Shown here: positions 51,053 to 61,211 of the stretch, piece by piece | Numbering within the stretch: the stretch's first letter is position 1 | Layout: each line of letters begins with the position of its first letter | From: Janthinobacterium sp. | GTDB taxonomy: Bacteria > Pseudomonadota > Gammaproteobacteria > Burkholderiales > Burkholderiaceae_D | Assembly (NCBI RefSeq): GCF_009923995.1 | Contig: NZ_RFSK01000005.1 | Coordinates: 1 to 64,000 of the forward strand | Direction of reading: 5' to 3' | Length of the DNA stretch: 64,000 nucleotides | The notes under the pieces: generated by a model | What the model was told of the DNA's origin: nothing | The model's input: only the letters and a program-made list of their open reading frames with translations | Databases searched by the model: none | Position numbers and translations under genes: made by a program

Positions 51053-53008
51053 TTACCGCACTTTCCACACTTCCGTTGCCAGCACGCCATTCGCGTCACC
51101 GTCGAGTTCCCACGAGAACGCGCCGCGCAAGCCCTGGTCCTTGACGTATTTCACCTTGGTGCCGATGACGGTCGGATCGTCATAGCTCCACCACTGGCCG
51201 CCCGCCCCCGTGTACAGGTACAGCTGCTTGGTGACGGGATGGTAGTAGCGCGTGCCGGACTTGGCCACCAGGACCTTGTAGTCATCGATGCCCGACTCGT
51301 ACGTGCCGGGCGCCGTGCCCGTGGCCGTCTGGTACAGGCCATCGCCATTCGGCCCCGGCGCCACGCCTGTCCAGCCGCGGCCATAGAATGGAATGCCCAG
51401 CAGCAGCTTGTCACGCGGCACGCCGGCGGCGATCATGTACTGCACCGCCTTGTCACCCACGTATTCGCGCGCCATGCCCGTCGACGGATCGGCAGGGTCG
51501 GCAAACAGCTGGGCGTTGAAGTTGGTGCTGTTTTCCCAGCCGCCGTGGAAGTCGTAGGTCATCAGGTTGATCCAGTCCATGTACTGCGAGTACAGGGCCG
51601 GTTCCGTGTTGTCGATCTTGTCCTTGCCCGCGCCGACGGCGGCCGTCAGCAGGTAGCGCTTGCCGTTGGCGGCGCCCAGCGCATCGAGCTGGCTGCGGAA
51701 TTCCGCCATCAGCAAGGTGAAGTTGCGCTTGTCATTCGGGCTGACCGTGTTGTACGGCTGGCCGCCGCCGACCGGGTATTCCCAGTCGATGTCGATGCCG
51801 TCAAAGATGTTGGCCGCCGAACCCGGACCACCGCGCCCTTGCGAGAGCGGCAGGTTGCCCTTGATGTACAGGTCGATGCAGGAGCTGACCATCTGCTTGC
51901 GCAGCGCATCGGTGGCAGATCCCACCGAGAAATTCTTCGACCAGCTCCAGCCGCCCAGCGAGATGAACAGTTTCAGGTTCGGGTGCGCCGCCTTGAGCTT
52001 TTTCAGCTGCAGGAAGTTGCCCGACAGGGGAGCATCCCACGGAATGGCCTGGCCATCGACGGTGCGCTTCGGCGTGCGGATGTAGTCGGCCTCGGCATCG
52101 CCGCCCGTGCCGGCATCCGGCGCATTCGGATTCGTCGCGCCCGGCTCGGCCTTGGTGATCATGCCGCATTCGTAGCCGCCGTTTTTCGGATAGATGTTGC
52201 CGAAGGCGTAGTTGATGAAGGTCAACTTGTCGGCCACGCCGCTCGTGTGCACGTTCGCCACTTCATAGTCGCGGCCATACACGCCCCACTGCGCGAAGTA
52301 GGAACCGACTTCGCGGCCCGTTGGGGTCGGTGTCGGCGTTGGCGTTGGCGTTGGCGTTGGCGTTGGCGTTGGCGTTGGCGTCGGCGTTGGCGTTGGCGTT
52401 GGCGTCGGCGTCGGCGTTATGCTGCACAGTTCCTGGCTGGTCCATGGCTTGCCCGTGCCGGCGGCGCCGTTGTTGGTCGACGGATTGTCGCCCAGGGTCC
52501 AGTAGTTGGCACGGTAATTGGTGCCGGCAAAGCTGACGACGGCGCCCGCGCTGTAAGCCGTGCCCGAGGCCCAGGCCAGCGCGCAGGTGCTGCCCGTGGG
52601 TGTCGGTGCCGGGGTCGGCGTAGGCGTCGGGGTGGGATTCGGTGTCGGCGTCGGCGTCGGTGTCGGCGTCGGGGTGGGCGTCGGCGTTGGAGTCGGCGTG
52701 GTGCCGCCGTCGCAGGCGCCGCCCGCGCTCCACAGGCTCGGCGTGGAAACGGGATTCCAGCCGGACCCCACGTGATCGGTCTGCGTCACCAGGGCCGTGT
52801 AATTGGCGCCCAGGTAGGTGACCACCGTGCCCGCGTTATACGTGCCGCCCTCTTGCCACGGTATGCAAGCCACCGTGCTGACGGCCAGCAATTGCGAACT
52901 GGCCGGCGCGCTGGCATCGCCACCACCGCCGCATGCCGCCAGCACACCGCCGCTGGCCAGGCATACCATCATGTTCCTGATCGTTTTTCTGAGTATTAAA
53001 TTTTCCAC
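51053..53008 (-). CDS. Modular lipoprotein chitinase (GH18 with two carbohydrate-binding modules)
   Basis: 651 residues. A lipoprotein signal ([14 protein letters not shown]; lipobox LAAC) is followed by two CBM5/12-type modules ([26 protein letters not shown], about 48-98; [35 protein letters not shown], about 142-195), each followed by a Thr-Pro linker. The C-terminal GH18 barrel (about 233-650) has the catalytic [10 protein letters not shown] (DxxDxDxE), [21 protein letters not shown] and AFSWELDGD. It hydrolyses chitin; the lipobox suggests surface attachment. Both linkers are encoded by hexamer repeats (52322-52418 and 52598-52705). Confidence 0.94.
   Translation of the reverse strand: MENLILRKTIRNMMVCLASGGVLAACGGGGDASAPASSQLLAVSTVACIPWQEGGTYNAGTVVTYLGANYTALVTQTDHVGSGWNPVSTPSLWSAGGACDGGTTPTPTPTPTPTPTPTPTPTPNPTPTPTPTPAPTPTGSTCALAWASGTAYSAGAVVSFAGTNYRANYWTLGDNPSTNNGAAGTGKPWTSQELCSITPTPTPTPTPTPTPTPTPTPTPTPTPTPTPTPTGREVGSYFAQWGVYGRDYEVANVHTSGVADKLTFINYAFGNIYPKNGGYECGMITKAEPGATNPNAPDAGTGGDAEADYIRTPKRTVDGQAIPWDAPLSGNFLQLKKLKAAHPNLKLFISLGGWSWSKNFSVGSATDALRKQMVSSCIDLYIKGNLPLSQGRGGPGSAANIFDGIDIDWEYPVGGGQPYNTVSPNDKRNFTLLMAEFRSQLDALGAANGKRYLLTAAVGAGKDKIDNTEPALYSQYMDWINLMTYDFHGGWENSTNFNAQLFADPADPSTGMAREYVGDKAVQYMIAAGVPRDKLLLGIPFYGRGWTGVAPGPNGDGLYQTATGTAPGTYESGIDDYKVLVAKSGTRYYHPVTKQLYLYTGAGGQWWSYDDPTVIGTKVKYVKDQGLRGAFSWELDGDANGVLATEVWKVR
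52322..52418. repeat. Hexanucleotide tandem repeat coding the second Thr-Pro linker
   Basis: About 16 units of GGCGTT with GGCGTC variants on the plus strand, read as Thr-Pro on the minus strand. A central run of identical units makes slippage likely; any change in unit number stays in frame. Confidence 0.92.
52598..52705. repeat. Degenerate hexanucleotide repeat coding the first Thr-Pro linker
   Basis: About 18 units related to GGCGTC (GGTGTC, GGGGTG, GGCGTT variants), encoding Thr-Pro with single Asn and Ala replacements. More diverged, hence probably older or more stable than the other array. Confidence 0.88.
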
Positions 53009-53429
53009 GCTGTCTCCTGTTCAGGTTTGCGGAAAGACCACTCTGCTTCAATAAAAGCTACCCTGTGTTATCGTTTTTTTGCAGTTGCAAGAACAGCATG
53101 CTGCTGAAAAAATAGGCGGTCAAGTGGTTTTGAAGTGGCATCAGACCGACCAATACCACTTCGCGCAAAAAGCACAGCAGCTTATGCGGACGGCGTGTTG
53201 TCCTACTGGAGAACGAAAAAAATGCAGGGGGAAGAGGAAGAAAAGCGCTTGATCCGGAAAAAACAGACCAATTTTATACAACAGTGTAAGTGGTATTGCG
53301 GTGGCTTGTTGCCTTGCTGCACTGAGCAACGGCGGGTGCCGCCGTGTCTTATACTTCAACCCGCGCGCTACGCGCCTGAAAAACGTTCAGGCAAGGCACG
53401 CAGCCATAGGCGTGCTCTCAGGTGCGCCA
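53009..53429. other. Intergenic region between chitinase and rlmD
   Basis: 421 bases without a supported gene. The left part (53009-53110) is AT-rich and should contain the chitinase promoter. At 53374-53392 an inverted repeat GCCTGAA / TTCAGGC lies 38 bases after the rlmD stop and may be its 3'-end structure, though no T run follows. Confidence 0.45.
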
Positions 53430-54770
53430 TCAGGCCAGGTCAAATACCGCCATCGATTCCACGTGGGACGTATGCGGGAACATGTTCACCACGCCGGCCT
53501 TGCTCAGTACGTAACCCGCTTCCAGCGCCAGGATGCCGGCGTCGCGCGCCAGGGTCGAGGGGCTGCAGGACACGTAGACGATGCGTTTGGGCAGCATGTC
53601 CGGGCGCACTTGCGCCAGGCCGACCAGGGCCTGGCACAGGGCCATGGCGCCATCGCGGGGCGGGTCGATCAGCATGCGGTCGAACTTGCCCAGCGCGATC
53701 AGGTCGTCCGTCGTCACTTCGAACAGGTTGCGCGTGGAGAAGGAGGTTTTTTCCGCCAGGCCATTGGCCAGCGCGTTTTCCAGCGCCCGCTCCGTCAGCG
53801 TGGTGCTGCCTTCGATGCCCACCACCGTGCTGCCCTGCGTGGCCAGCGGCAAGGTGAAATTGCCCAGGCCGCAGAACAGGTCGGCCACGCGGTCCGTCGG
53901 CTGCACTTCCAGCAGGCGCAGGGCTTTCGACACCAGCACGCGGTTGATGTGGTGGTTCACTTGCGTAAAATCAACAGGCTTGAACGGCATCTTGACGCCG
54001 AATTCCGGCAGCAGGTAATGCAGCTGCTTGTCCAGCGGATAGAACGGCACGGCCGTTTCCGGCCCCTTCACCTGCAGCCACCATTGCACGCCGTACTCGT
54101 CGGCAAACGCTTTCAGCTTCGTTTCATCGTCGGCCGTCAGGGGCGCCATGATGCGCAAGACCATGGCCGTGACGTCTTCGCCGACGGCCAGCTCGATCTG
54201 CGGCATCTGGTCGAAGATGGACAGCGACGCGATCAGCGCGCGCAGCGGCAGCAGCATGGCGGAGATGTGCGGCGGCAGGATTTCACAGCTGTCCATGTCG
54301 GCCACGAAGGCGGATTTCTTTTCATGGAAGCCCACCAGCACGGCGTCCTTCTTCTTGACGTGGCGCACGGACAGGCGCGCGCGGTAGCGGTAGCCCCACG
54401 TCGGGCCATACATGGGACGCATGATGCTTTGCGGACGCACCTTGCCGATGTGCCACAAGTTGTCTTCCAGTACGCGCTGCTTGATCGCCACCTGCGCCGA
54501 CGGCTCCAGGTGCTGCATGGAGCAGCCGCCGCAGTTGTCGAAATGCTTGCACTTGGGCGTGACGCGCATCGACGATTCGCGGTGCAGCGACGTCATGCGG
54601 GCCATTTCCCAGTTCTTCTTTTTCTTGAACGTCACGAAGCTGACGCGCTCGCCCGGCAGCGCGCCCTCGACAAACACGACCTTGCCCGGCGAGCCGTCTT
54701 CGTTCTCAATATGGCCAACGCCACGGGCGTCCATGTCGAGCGATTTGATTTCGATGATATTTTCTTGCAT
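53430..54770 (-). CDS. rlmD: 23S rRNA (uracil-1939-C5)-methyltransferase RlmD
   Basis: 446 residues. An N-terminal TRAM-like domain (IIEIKSLDMDARGVGHIENEDG, VFVEGALPGERV) is followed by the iron-sulfur cysteines CKHFDNCGGCSMQHL, the SAM-binding VADLFCGLGNFTLPLA, the catalytic region LIDPPRDGA, and the nucleophile motif YVSCSPSTLARD. The start before QENIIEIK fits the family. It methylates U1939 of 23S rRNA. Downstream of rpoS on the same strand, 240 bases away. Confidence 0.96.
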   Translation of the reverse strand: MQENIIEIKSLDMDARGVGHIENEDGSPGKVVFVEGALPGERVSFVTFKKKKNWEMARMTSLHRESSMRVTPKCKHFDNCGGCSMQHLEPSAQVAIKQRVLEDNLWHIGKVRPQSIMRPMYGPTWGYRYRARLSVRHVKKKDAVLVGFHEKKSAFVADMDSCEILPPHISAMLLPLRALIASLSIFDQMPQIELAVGEDVTAMVLRIMAPLTADDETKLKAFADEYGVQWWLQVKGPETAVPFYPLDKQLHYLLPEFGVKMPFKPVDFTQVNHHINRVLVSKALRLLEVQPTDRVADLFCGLGNFTLPLATQGSTVVGIEGSTTLTERALENALANGLAEKTSFSTRNLFEVTTDDLIALGKFDRMLIDPPRDGAMALCQALVGLAQVRPDMLPKRIVYVSCSPSTLARDAGILALEAGYVLSKAGVVNMFPHTSHVESMAVFDLA

Positions 54771-55010
54771 AGCGATCAATAGGTAAGAGTGGGCCAGGAC
54801 GCAGGGCCGCGCTGGAACTTGCAAACAATGGGGGAAAGGTCAGGCGCCGCGAGCGGGGCGTATGATAGCAGATCGCGACCGGCAAAAGCCGCTCAAGCCC
54901 GCACCGGCCAGCAAGCCTGAGAAAATGCGCAGGGCAAGGCGCGTGGCCGAAGACAGTACGCCAGTACGGCGAGGCCATGCAACGCCGCCATGCGCGTTTT
55001 ATCAGACTTG

Positions 55011-56042
55011 CTACAGCAGGGAGTCACGCACGACGCCGCGCGCCGCCATAGCCCGCTTGAGCTTGATCAAGGCTTCCTGCTGGATCTGGCGCACGCGCTC
55101 GCGCGTCACGCCCATTTCCTCGGCCAGGGTTTCCAGGGTGGCGGGATCGTCGTTGTCCAGTCCGAAACGGCGCATGATGACCACGCGCTGCTTGTCGGGC
55201 AGCTTGGTCAGCCAGTCGCGCACGAGCACCGTCATTTCATGGTGTTCCGCGCGCGCGTCGGGGCTGTCTTCGCTGGCGCCGGGCAACATGTCCATCAGGG
55301 ACGACTGCGGGTCGTTGTCGAGCGGCGCGTCGAGCGAGGTCGCGTGCTCGGACAGGGCGAGGATATCCTGTACCTCTTCCACGGGCCGCCCCACCAGGTG
55401 GGCGATGTCTTCCGCGGTGGCATCCTTGCCGTCGTGGTGCTGGGCTTCCAGGTGGTATTTGCCGCGCAGGATCTGGTTCAGCTCGCGCACCATGTGCACG
55501 GGCAGGCGCACCGTGCGCGCCTGGTTCATGATGGCGCGCTCGATGCTCTGGCGTATCCACCACGTCGCATAGGTGGAGAAACGGAAACCGCGCTCGGGCT
55601 CGAACTTGTCGATTGCGCGCATCAGGCCGATGTTGCCTTCCTCGATCATGTCGAGCAGCACCACGCCGCGGTTGATGTAATGCTTGGCGATCGACACGAC
55701 GAGGCGCAGGTTGTGCTCGATCATGGTTTGCCGGGCTTCGAAGTTGCCCTGCTTGGCCAGGGTGGCGTAATGCACTTCCTGCGCCGCCGTCAGCAGGGGC
55801 CGCGTGCCGATCTGGTTCAGGTAATGCTGCGTGGTATCGGTCGACAGTTCGGCCGCCAGCACTTTCTTCAGTTCATCGACACTTTCGACCAGCACGCTGA
55901 CGCTGGCCACTTCGCCCCCTTCGCCCGCCTCGACGGCATCAATACCGTCGAGTTCGCCCGCATCGTCCGTCACGACATCGTCCGCCCCCTCTTCCGGCGG
56001 TTCCGGGTCATCGTCCAGCGGGTCGTGCGGCGCGTGTGTCAT
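55011..56042 (-). CDS. rpoS: RNA polymerase sigma factor RpoS
   Basis: 343 residues. The acidic N-terminus ([15 protein letters not shown]) is followed by region 1.2 ([21 protein letters not shown]), region 2 ([40 protein letters not shown]), region 3 ([15 protein letters not shown]), and region 4 with its HTH ([27 protein letters not shown]). It directs transcription in stationary phase and general stress. Placement directly downstream of nlpD (8-base gap) is canonical; in relatives the main rpoS promoter lies within nlpD. Confidence 0.97.
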   Translation of the reverse strand: MTHAPHDPLDDDPEPPEEGADDVVTDDAGELDGIDAVEAGEGGEVASVSVLVESVDELKKVLAAELSTDTTQHYLNQIGTRPLLTAAQEVHYATLAKQGNFEARQTMIEHNLRLVVSIAKHYINRGVVLLDMIEEGNIGLMRAIDKFEPERGFRFSTYATWWIRQSIERAIMNQARTVRLPVHMVRELNQILRGKYHLEAQHHDGKDATAEDIAHLVGRPVEEVQDILALSEHATSLDAPLDNDPQSSLMDMLPGASEDSPDARAEHHEMTVLVRDWLTKLPDKQRVVIMRRFGLDNDDPATLETLAEEMGVTRERVRQIQQEALIKLKRAMAARGVVRDSLL

Positions 56043-56050
56043 TGCTTTAC

Positions 56051-56977
56051 CTAACGGTTAGGCAGGAATTTCGAAGGATCGACAGGCTTGCCTTGCTGGC
56101 GGATTTCAAAGTGCAGCTTCACGCGGTCGGCATCGGAATCGCCCATCTCGGCGATGGCCTGGCCTTTGTTGACGTTCTGCCCTTCCTTCACCAGGATGCT
56201 GCGGTTATGCGCATACGCCGACAGCAAGCTGTTACTGTGCTTCACGATAACAAGATTACCATAACCACGGATTCCGCTCCCGGCATACATGACTTTTCCT
56301 GCGCCGGCGGCCACGACCTGCTGGCCCGCCTTGCCGGCGATGTCGACGCCCTTGTTCTTGCCTTCGTCGAAAGTGCCGATGACCTTGCCCTCGGACGGCC
56401 ACATCCAGCTGATCTTGTCATCGCCAGGCGCCGATGCCGCAGGGGCAGCCGCGGCGGCGGCCGGTGCGGCGGCGACGGCCGCTGCCGGGGCAGGCGCCGC
56501 GGCAGGCTTGGCGTCGCCGCTGCCATCGGCGCGCAGCTCGGCCAGGGTGGCATCGGAATACGCGCGCTTCTCGCCGCGCGGTCCCGTCTTCTTCGGCACG
56601 ACGGGCGCGGCCGGCTTGACTTCCGTCACGGGCGGCATGACGATGGCCGACGTTTGCGCGCCGCCCGCGTCGCCGTTCGGCGGCAGCACGCGCAGCACCT
56701 GGTCCACCTTGATGTCGTTCGGATTGCTCAAGTCATTCCACGCCACCAGGTCGCGGTAGTTCTGGCCGTGTTCCAGGGCGATGCGCAGCAGCGTATCGCC
56801 GCGCTTGACCGTATAGAAGGCGGGATCGCGGTCGCGCGGGTCGCTGGCGGCGGCGCTGCTGCTCGATGGCTGGCGTTCCACCACCGGCGCCTGCACGCCG
56901 GTCGTGCCGCAACCGCTCAACAGGGCGGCCAGCGTGACGCTGCATATCAGTATGTTACTTTTCTTAATCATTCGCAT
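56051..56977 (-). CDS. nlpD: NlpD-type murein hydrolase activator lipoprotein (LysM + M23)
   Basis: 308 residues. A lipoprotein signal ([19 protein letters not shown]; lipobox LLSGC), a LysM domain ([44 protein letters not shown]), an Ala/Pro-rich linker, and an M23 peptidase-like domain ([43 protein letters not shown]). The zinc-binding residues of active LytM enzymes look incomplete (NKGVDI in place of HxGxD), as in NlpD, which activates amidase AmiC at the septum. An ATG at 56971 is an alternative start. Confidence 0.94.
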   Translation of the reverse strand: MRMIKKSNILICSVTLAALLSGCGTTGVQAPVVERQPSSSSAAASDPRDRDPAFYTVKRGDTLLRIALEHGQNYRDLVAWNDLSNPNDIKVDQVLRVLPPNGDAGGAQTSAIVMPPVTEVKPAAPVVPKKTGPRGEKRAYSDATLAELRADGSGDAKPAAAPAPAAAVAAAPAAAAAAPAASAPGDDKISWMWPSEGKVIGTFDEGKNKGVDIAGKAGQQVVAAGAGKVMYAGSGIRGYGNLVIVKHSNSLLSAYAHNRSILVKEGQNVNKGQAIAEMGDSDADRVKLHFEIRQQGKPVDPSKFLPNR

Positions 56978-57013
56978 GTAATTGTATGTCCTGCTTGCTA
57001 GCTGATCCGGGGA

Positions 57014-57904
57014 TCATATGGTGCCCGGGCGCAAAGGCACGAAATGGCAATCTTCCAGGGTTTGGCTGGTCCATTCCGTTTTCCCCACCCGGGTAATGAG
57101 TTGTAAGTGTTGCAATTTAGCACCGACTGGCGCGACCAGACGCCCGCCTGGCGTCAGCTGTTCCAGCAGGGCTTGCGGGACCTCCAGGCCGGCTGCGGCA
57201 AGGATGATCCCGTCAAAGGGCGCCGCCTGCGGCAGGCCAAGCATACCATCTCCGTACTGCAAGCGCAGATTCGACACGCGCAGCGGCCGCAGATTGGCCT
57301 TCGCCAGCTCGTGCAGGGGCCGGATGCGCTCGATCGAATACACCTCTTTCGCCACCAGCGACAGCACCGTGGCCTGGTAGCCGCAGCCGGTGCCGATTTC
57401 CAGCACGCGCTGCAGCGCCCCGCCGTTGCGCATCACCTCGATCATGCGCGCAACGATGTACGGCTGGGAAATGGTCTGGTGGTGGCCGATGGGCAGCGAA
57501 GCGTCGATATACGCCTGCGAGGCCAAAGCCTCGTCCATGAACATGTGGCGCGGCACGGCCTGCATGGCGTCGAGCACCACCTGGTCCTTCACGCCCTGCC
57601 TGGCGATGCGGGCCACCATGGCGCGCCGCACGGCATCCGACACGAGCGGGTTTTGCCGTGGCGCCGCCGCTATCGCCGGCTGCGCCCGCTCATTGGCGAT
57701 GGCCTGCGCGCGCGACGGCGCGATGGGCGGCGTGGCAGCATGGTGCGGCACCCCGCCGCGGGCCGCGTTTTGCGCCGCATTCTGCGTGGCCGTCTGCGGC
57801 GTGGCAATCCTGGACTGGGCCAGCGACTGTCCCCCGCCCTGCCTGGCGGGCTTGCCGGCCAGCGAATCGAGGGTGAGGGGGAAGGTACGCGGCTTGTCGG
57901 TCAT
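57014..57904 (-). CDS. pcm: Protein-L-isoaspartate O-methyltransferase with N-terminal extension
   Basis: 296 residues, about 80 longer than E. coli Pcm. The core (from about residue 90) has [48 protein letters not shown], the SAM-binding [16 protein letters not shown] and [18 protein letters not shown]. It methylates L-isoaspartyl residues for repair of aged proteins. The first 85 residues are Gln/Ala/Pro/Arg-rich, low complexity and probably disordered. The ATG overlaps the surE stop (57901-57904). Part of surE-pcm-nlpD-rpoS. Confidence 0.95.
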   Translation of the reverse strand: MTDKPRTFPLTLDSLAGKPARQGGGQSLAQSRIATPQTATQNAAQNAARGGVPHHAATPPIAPSRAQAIANERAQPAIAAAPRQNPLVSDAVRRAMVARIARQGVKDQVVLDAMQAVPRHMFMDEALASQAYIDASLPIGHHQTISQPYIVARMIEVMRNGGALQRVLEIGTGCGYQATVLSLVAKEVYSIERIRPLHELAKANLRPLRVSNLRLQYGDGMLGLPQAAPFDGIILAAAGLEVPQALLEQLTPGGRLVAPVGAKLQHLQLITRVGKTEWTSQTLEDCHFVPLRPGTI

Positions 57905-58638
57905 GCCAGGCCTTTTGCCAGTGCAGCGAGTTGGGTGGTATGCGTCAGGTCAATCTGCAGCGGGGTAATCGAGACCTGTCCTTGCGCGACCGCATGAAAA
58001 TCCGTGCCGGGGCCGCCTTCCTTGGCAGCCCCGGCGGGGCCGATCCAGAAGATTTCCCGGCCACGGGGATCGAGCGCGCGGATCACCGGCTCGGCCGAAT
58101 GGCGCTTGCCCAGGCGCGTGGCCGCCACGCCTTGCATTTGCTCGTAGGGAATCGCCGGGATGTTCACGTTCAGCAGATACGGTTTTTGCAAGGCATCGTA
58201 GCGGCGCTCGACGATCTCGCGCGCCACGCGGGCGGCCGCATCCAGGTTGGCCCAGCCGAATTCGGACTGGGAAAAGGCGATGGCGGGAATGCCGAACAGA
58301 TAGCCTTCCGTCGCGGCGGCCACGGTGCCCGAATACAGGGTGTCGTCGCCCATGTTGGGGCCGTTATTGATGCCGGACACCACCAGGTCGGGACGCTCGA
58401 TGAGCATGCCCGTCAGCGCCACGTGCACGCAGTCCGTGGGCGTGCCGTTGACAAAATAAAAGCCGTTGGCGGCCTTGTGTACGGACAGGGGCCGGTCCAG
58501 GGACAGGGAATTGGAAGCGCCCGAGCGGTTGCTGTCGGGCGCCACCACCACGATTTCGGCGATGGGCGCCAGCGCGTCGGCCAGTGCGGCAAGGCCAGGC
58601 GCAAGGTAGCCGTCGTCGTTACTGATAAGAATTCTCAT
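57901..58638 (-). CDS. surE: 5'/3'-nucleotidase SurE
   Basis: 245 residues. The metal-binding start [17 protein letters not shown], the substrate-region [19 protein letters not shown], and [27 protein letters not shown] are SurE signatures. It dephosphorylates nucleoside monophosphates and short polyphosphate, with a stationary-phase survival role. It starts the classical surE-pcm-nlpD-rpoS block. The 94 bases upstream separate it from the TPR-ATPase gene; no clear terminator was found there. Confidence 0.96.
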   Translation of the reverse strand: MRILISNDDGYLAPGLAALADALAPIAEIVVVAPDSNRSGASNSLSLDRPLSVHKAANGFYFVNGTPTDCVHVALTGMLIERPDLVVSGINNGPNMGDDTLYSGTVAAATEGYLFGIPAIAFSQSEFGWANLDAAARVAREIVERRYDALQKPYLLNVNIPAIPYEQMQGVAATRLGKRHSAEPVIRALDPRGREIFWIGPAGAAKEGGPGTDFHAVAQGQVSITPLQIDLTHTTQLAALAKGLA

Positions 58639-58732
58639 AACGCGATTTTACCTGAAGCATTGCCAACACTGCGCGTGTGGCACGCCCTTCGGCAGCATTT
58701 TTTCTGCCGGCGAGCCGGCATGGCGCGCCGCC

Positions 58733-61192
58733 TCAGCGCTGCTCGATGCGCGCCTCCGACAGCGCCCCCTCCAGCGCCTGCACCTCGTCTTCCTGCAAGG
58801 CCAGCAAGGCATCGAGGTCGCCTTGCAATTTGTACATTCTTTTGAGCTGGGCCATGCCCCGCTTGCGCAGCTTGCCCGGCACGCCTGGGCGCAGCAGGCA
58901 CGATTTCAAATGCTCGGCCAGTTCGCCCGCCTGCGCATACTGCTCGCGCTCTATCATGCCTTGCAACATGCCGATCATGCTGGCCAGGGTGTCCGGTTCC
59001 GCCCCGTCGTGGCCGTTGGCGCGGCCCGCGAGTATGGTTTCCTGCAGGTGGCGCGCGCCGTCGAGCACGCTGTCGGCATGTCCCGTGACGGGCGCATTCA
59101 GGAGACGGTCACTGCCGCTGAGCACGTCGTCCTCCAGCAGGCGCGCCGCGGCGCTGTCGCCCTGCTGCAGCAGGGTGCCGGCCAGCTGTTTCTTGCTGTG
59201 CAGGGTATCGAGGTGGTCCTCGCCCAGCAGGCGCGCATGCACTTCCAGCACCTGCTCCTGCACGCTGCGCGCCGCATCGAGCTCGCCGCGCCGCAGCAGC
59301 GCCTCGGCCAGCTTGCGCTGGCTCATCAGGGTTTCCGGATGGTCGAGTCCCTGCGTGCGCTCGCGTGCCGCGACCTGGTCTTCATGCAGCTGGCGCGCGC
59401 CGGCCCAGTCACCCTGCCCGGCCATGATGTCGGCCAGCAAGTCGCGCGTGGCCAGGGTCGCCGCGTGGTCCACGCCCAGGCGCCGCCCCTGGGCCTGCAG
59501 CACGGCGTCGAGCAGGCGCCGCGCGCCGTCCAGGTCGCCATCGCGCCCCAGCGCCTGCGCCAGGGCCAGCTTGCTGCGCAAGGTGTCACCATGCTCGGCG
59601 CCGAGCAGGCGGGCGCGCGCCGCCACCACCCTGACCAGCACCTGCTGCGCCTGCGCCAGACGCCCCATGCGCAACAACGTGGCGGCGCGACTGTCCATCG
59701 CTCCCAGGGTCATCGGGTGCTCCTCGCCCAGCAGGCGTGAATAACTGTCCAGCACGTAATCCTGCAGCAGCAGCGCGGCCGCCAGCTCGCCCTGCTGTGC
59801 CAGGGTCTGCGCCAGGCACGCCCGCGCGGCCAGGGTATCGGGATGGTCGGCGCCCTGCAACCGTTCGCGCACGTCGGCCACGTCTTCCTCGAGGAAGCGG
59901 GCTTCGTCGAGCTTGCCCACCTGGCGCAGCAGGCGCGCCATGCCGCTCTTGCCGGCCAGGCTGTCGGGATGCTCCTCGCCCAGCAGGCGCACGCGGATCT
60001 CGACGCTTTGCCGAAAGGCATCGAGGGCCTGCGTGCTGCGGCCATCCTTGCGGTACAGCTCGCCCAAACGGGCCAGGTCGCGCGCCAGCGGCAGGGCCAC
60101 GGCGCGGCCCGGTTCCAGCTGCAGCGCCTGGCGCGCCTCGCCGATGGCGGCCAGCAAGGCGATTTCGCGGCTCGACTGCCAGGGGAAATAGCCGCCCGTC
60201 AGCCAGTGCAGGAAGGCTTCGAAGGTGCGCGTGAGGGAAAAGCGGTCGCCGCCCTGGTCGATGCGCACGGCCAGCTGCTCGCCGTAGGCAAAGGTTTTCG
60301 TCTGCTGCAGCTGCACTTCGTCGAAATAGCTGTCGAGGGCGATCTGCGGCAAGCCGTAGGAGGCACGCAGCAGGCGCTCGAACATGGGTTGGAAGCCGGC
60401 GATGCCCTTGTGCGCGTCGCCGCGGCGCCACTCGGCGCGCTGCGCCCCGTCGCCCATTTCTATGCGCGAGGGCAAGGGATACACGAGCAGCGGGCGCTGC
60501 TCGTCTTCGTGGCTGCGGCGGTATTCGATGGCCCGCGTGACGAGCGCGTCGACGCCTTCCAGGCTTTGCCGGTTCGGCGTGAAGACCACCACCAGCTTTT
60601 TCGGCAGCAGGGTGGTGCAGATGCCGGCGCTGTCCGTGCGCCCCGTGCGCGAATCGACCAGCACGTAGCGGAAATGCTGGGCCAGGGTATCGGCGAAGCA
60701 GCGGAACAGGGCCGGGCAGGTGTCGAACAGGTGATCCCAGCGCATCTGCGCCAGGCGCTCGCTGTAGCTGGCATCGAAGCGCCCCGCACGCATCAGGTAC
60801 AGGGGACTGCCCTGGTCGACGCGCACCACGTACTGCTGCCAGTCGATGGCGTCGAGCACGCGCTGCGCCAGGGCCGCGTCGTCCGCGCCCTCGCCCGCGC
60901 CGCGCTGGCCGGCCGTCTCCAGGCCGATGCGCTCGAGCTGCTGGCGGCAAGCCTCGAAGAATTCCAGCACGCCCGGGCGTTCCTCGTGCTGCTCGAAATA
61001 ATGGTGCAGGCCGGGCGCCTCCATGTCCCAGTCCAGCATCAGCACCGGCACGCTGGCGTTTTCGCGCCGCGCCAACAGCACGGCGATATTCGACAGCGCC
61101 ATGGTGCGGCCCGTGCCGCCCTTGTAGGAATAGAAGGTGACGACTTCGCCAGGGGCGCTCAAAGGCGGCAGGGAGAGGCGTTGGCTTTCCAT
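58733..61192 (-). CDS. Variant P-loop (KGGTGRT) ATPase fused to kinesin-light-chain-like TPRs
   Basis: 819 residues, no signal or membrane segment. The N-terminal MinD/ParA-type domain (about 15-330) has the deviant Walker A KGGTGRT (residues 24-30, arginine where Soj/MinD have lysine), LDWDMEAPGL (53-62) and a Walker-B-like YVLVDSRTGRTD (177-187). From about residue 375 there are some eight TPR units of roughly 42 residues with LLGxEHPDTL spacers (RVRLLGEEHPDSLAGKSGMARLL and so on), ending in helices. I recall that KGGVGR-variant ATPases occur beside TIR-like genes in actinomycete FxSxx peptide systems (recollection). Here it follows a TIR gene by 19 bases. Function unknown; a ligand-sensing, oligomerising regulator is likely. 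Confidence 0.88.
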   Translation of the reverse strand: MESQRLSLPPLSAPGEVVTFYSYKGGTGRTMALSNIAVLLARRENASVPVLMLDWDMEAPGLHHYFEQHEERPGVLEFFEACRQQLERIGLETAGQRGAGEGADDAALAQRVLDAIDWQQYVVRVDQGSPLYLMRAGRFDASYSERLAQMRWDHLFDTCPALFRCFADTLAQHFRYVLVDSRTGRTDSAGICTTLLPKKLVVVFTPNRQSLEGVDALVTRAIEYRRSHEDEQRPLLVYPLPSRIEMGDGAQRAEWRRGDAHKGIAGFQPMFERLLRASYGLPQIALDSYFDEVQLQQTKTFAYGEQLAVRIDQGGDRFSLTRTFEAFLHWLTGGYFPWQSSREIALLAAIGEARQALQLEPGRAVALPLARDLARLGELYRKDGRSTQALDAFRQSVEIRVRLLGEEHPDSLAGKSGMARLLRQVGKLDEARFLEEDVADVRERLQGADHPDTLAARACLAQTLAQQGELAAALLLQDYVLDSYSRLLGEEHPMTLGAMDSRAATLLRMGRLAQAQQVLVRVVAARARLLGAEHGDTLRSKLALAQALGRDGDLDGARRLLDAVLQAQGRRLGVDHAATLATRDLLADIMAGQGDWAGARQLHEDQVAARERTQGLDHPETLMSQRKLAEALLRRGELDAARSVQEQVLEVHARLLGEDHLDTLHSKKQLAGTLLQQGDSAAARLLEDDVLSGSDRLLNAPVTGHADSVLDGARHLQETILAGRANGHDGAEPDTLASMIGMLQGMIEREQYAQAGELAEHLKSCLLRPGVPGKLRKRGMAQLKRMYKLQGDLDALLALQEDEVQALEGALSEARIEQR

Positions 61193-61211
61193 AACGGTAC
61201 CTTTAACGTGA

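Noticed and set aside
52322-52705. CRISPR-like tandem repeats
   Set aside because: Units are 6 bases without spacers and are translated as Thr-Pro linkers of the chitinase; no cas genes.
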